Assembly: GCF_900068895.1 (NCBI RefSeq)
Contig: NZ_CDPK01000006.1
Coordinates: 62,001 to 126,000, forward strand
Direction: 5' to 3'
DNA: 64,000 bases
Origin: Erwinia sp. ErVv1
Lineage (GTDB): Bacteria > Pseudomonadota > Gammaproteobacteria > Enterobacterales > Enterobacteriaceae
The translations under genes and the position numbers were made by a program. Shown piece after piece: positions 62,876 to 64,000 of this stretch (position 1 is the stretch's first letter; the number at the start of each line of letters is the position of its first letter). The notes beneath the pieces were generated by a model. It had not been told where the DNA came from. It did no database searches and worked only from the letters and a program-made list of their open reading frames with translations.

Positions 62876-63631
62876 TCAGTGCGCGCTGTAGGGTTTAACC
62901 ACGCCGCCCAGTCCGGAAATTCCCTGTAGCTCACCAACGGCGGCCTGCATTTTCGCTTTGGAGGCGTCGGGGCCGACATAAAGGCGGGTGATTTGCCCCT
63001 GGACCGGCGTAGAGGGCTGAGTAAAGGCCCGATAGCCGGACAGACGCAGTTTCGCGACGATCTCATTCACCTTAGCCGCATTTTTCAGTGCGCCCAGCTG
63101 TACGACCCAGGCCTGGCCTGACGGCGCGGCTTCCGGCTGCGCTTTCTGGCGCGACTCCGCTACAGTGGTGGATTCATCCTCTGCTGCGGTCCGCGGCTTT
63201 TCAACCGGCTTAGGCGCAGGCTTTTCAACCGGTTTCGGTTTTTCCACCGGCTTCGGTTTTTCGACAGGCTTCGGCTTTTCAACCGGCTTCGGCTGTGCGG
63301 CAGGTTTAGATGGCTGGACCGAAGGCGGTGCGACCACATCCGGCTGGTTTACCGACTGCGGCGCCGTTGAACCGCTCTCAGCCTGTGAGCTGTTCTCACT
63401 GTTGCTGCCCATCGTCGCGGCACCTTCCGGCGGCTGGGCGGGCAGCGGCTGTGTTACCGACGGAACCATATCGGTTTCCTGCTGATCGCCCGGTTTTGGC
63501 ACCAGCGGGATTGCCGCAAACTCTTCTTTATAGTGCTTCTTTTTACCGTCCAGCAGCCCTGGCAGCACGATCACGCCCAGCGCCACAATGATGATGGTTC
63601 CGACTAAACGGTTCTGAAACTTACTTGCCAC
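62876..63631 (-). CDS. dedD: Cell-division SPOR-domain protein DedD
   Basis: A 251-residue protein. A single helix (GTIIIVALGVIVLPGLL) anchors it at residues 10-27; a Pro/Lys-rich linker follows with about four copies of KPVEKP (residues 112-140); the C-terminal SPOR domain (AWVVQLGALKNAAKVNEI to GLGGVVKPYSAH) binds septal peptidoglycan. It is about 30 residues longer than E. coli DedD, mainly in the linker. Its start overlaps the folC stop by 11 bases. Confidence 0.95.
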   Translation of the reverse strand: MASKFQNRLVGTIIIVALGVIVLPGLLDGKKKHYKEEFAAIPLVPKPGDQQETDMVPSVTQPLPAQPPEGAATMGSNSENSSQAESGSTAPQSVNQPDVVAPPSVQPSKPAAQPKPVEKPKPVEKPKPVEKPKPVEKPAPKPVEKPRTAAEDESTTVAESRQKAQPEAAPSGQAWVVQLGALKNAAKVNEIVAKLRLSGYRAFTQPSTPVQGQITRLYVGPDASKAKMQAAVGELQGISGLGGVVKPYSAH

Positions 63632-64000
63632 TGCCGTTCTCCGCTTCTATCGTTTCCATTACCTGAGCTACGGTATGGAATGAGCCACATACCAGTACAA
63701 TATCCTGTTCCGCTGCCTGCTTCAGTGCCTGGTGATATGCGTCAGCCACGCTGGGAAATGCCTTCGCCGCGGGCAGATACGCCATTAGCTGTTCAGCCGT
63801 GGCACCGCGCGGCCCATCAAGAGGCGCGCAGTACCAGCTATCGATCACCGGGCTGAGGCAGGCCAGCGTACCGGCGATGTCTTTGTCGTGCAGCATACCG
63901 ACCACTGCATGGGTCCTGCCGACGTCAGGCAGCTCGCCTAATCGTTCGGCGAGGTAAGCCGCCGCATGAGGATTATGCGCCACGTCAAGGATTACCCGTG
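63621..64000 (-). CDS. folC: Folylpolyglutamate/dihydrofolate synthase, 3' part (partial)
   Basis: The C-terminal 125 residues of FolC, which adds glycine-type pteroate glutamates and polyglutamate tails to folate. The fragment opens with RVILDVAHNPHAA, the conserved DxAHNP motif of the Mur ligase-like C-terminal domain, and contains VVGMLHDKDI and LVCGSFHTVAQVME. The gene continues beyond 64000. Confidence 0.96.
   Translation of the reverse strand, partial: RVILDVAHNPHAAAYLAERLGELPDVGRTHAVVGMLHDKDIAGTLACLSPVIDSWYCAPLDGPRGATAEQLMAYLPAAKAFPSVADAYHQALKQAAEQDIVLVCGSFHTVAQVMETIEAENGSGK

Overview
The window is chromosomal DNA from a member of the Enterobacterales. Gene order and protein sequences fit Erwiniaceae (Erwinia/Pantoea-like) better than Escherichia: nrdB-yfaE, menFDHBCE, elaB, elaA, nuoA-N, lrhA, alaA, yfbR, yfbS, hxpA, yfbU, yfbV, ackA-pta, yfcD, yfcF, yfcH, hisJQMP, ubiX, purF, cvpA, dedD and folC follow the order known from E. 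coli, but opgD lies beside elaB, a pdxI-like reductase with a divergent LysR gene follows yfaY, and several intergenic repeats are not the E. coli types. The taxonomic call is an inference from recalled protein sequences; no search was run.

Layout. 1-4072: 3' end of nrdB, its ferredoxin yfaE, the CinA-like yfaY, a LysR regulator and a pdxI-like aldo/keto reductase. 4073-11593: an accessory, decayed stretch. It holds an unrecognised ORF with an HTH-like N-terminal extension cut off by an amber codon, an AT-rich gene with a Cys-rich motif, remnants of small ORFs, a frameshifted UvrD-type helicase lacking its N-terminus, a perfect 42-bp palindrome at the break, a LysR gene broken at two poly-A runs, a DJ-1/PfpI gene, a truncated serine hydrolase and a complete 820-bp IS26-like element. 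11597-18832: the menaquinone operon menF-D-H-B-C-E (minus strand) with small tandem duplications in menC and at the menC/menE junction. 18985-23166: elaB, opgD, elaA and an HdeD-like membrane protein with an apparent permuted papain-like C-terminal domain.

23376-38661: the 13-gene nuo operon for NADH:quinone oxidoreductase (minus strand, fused nuoCD), interrupted by two palindromic repeat elements. It is followed by lrhA, about 1 kb of intergenic DNA and alaA. 42740-50897: yfbR, yfbS, hxpA, yfbU, yfbV and the ackA-pta acetate pathway. 51254-53613: a membrane protein, then a 1.3-kb GC-rich mosaic of direct and inverted repeats. 53614-64000: yfcD, yfcF, yfcH, the histidine/basic amino acid ABC transporter (hisJQMP, one binding protein), ubiX, purF, cvpA, a small tandem repeat, dedD and the 3' end of folC.

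Together the conserved genes serve deoxyribonucleotide synthesis, anaerobic and aerobic quinone respiration (menaquinone synthesis feeding electron transport, complex I), acetate overflow, amino acid uptake and purine/folate metabolism. The accessory stretch holds the least familiar material. I see no tRNA, rRNA or CRISPR array.
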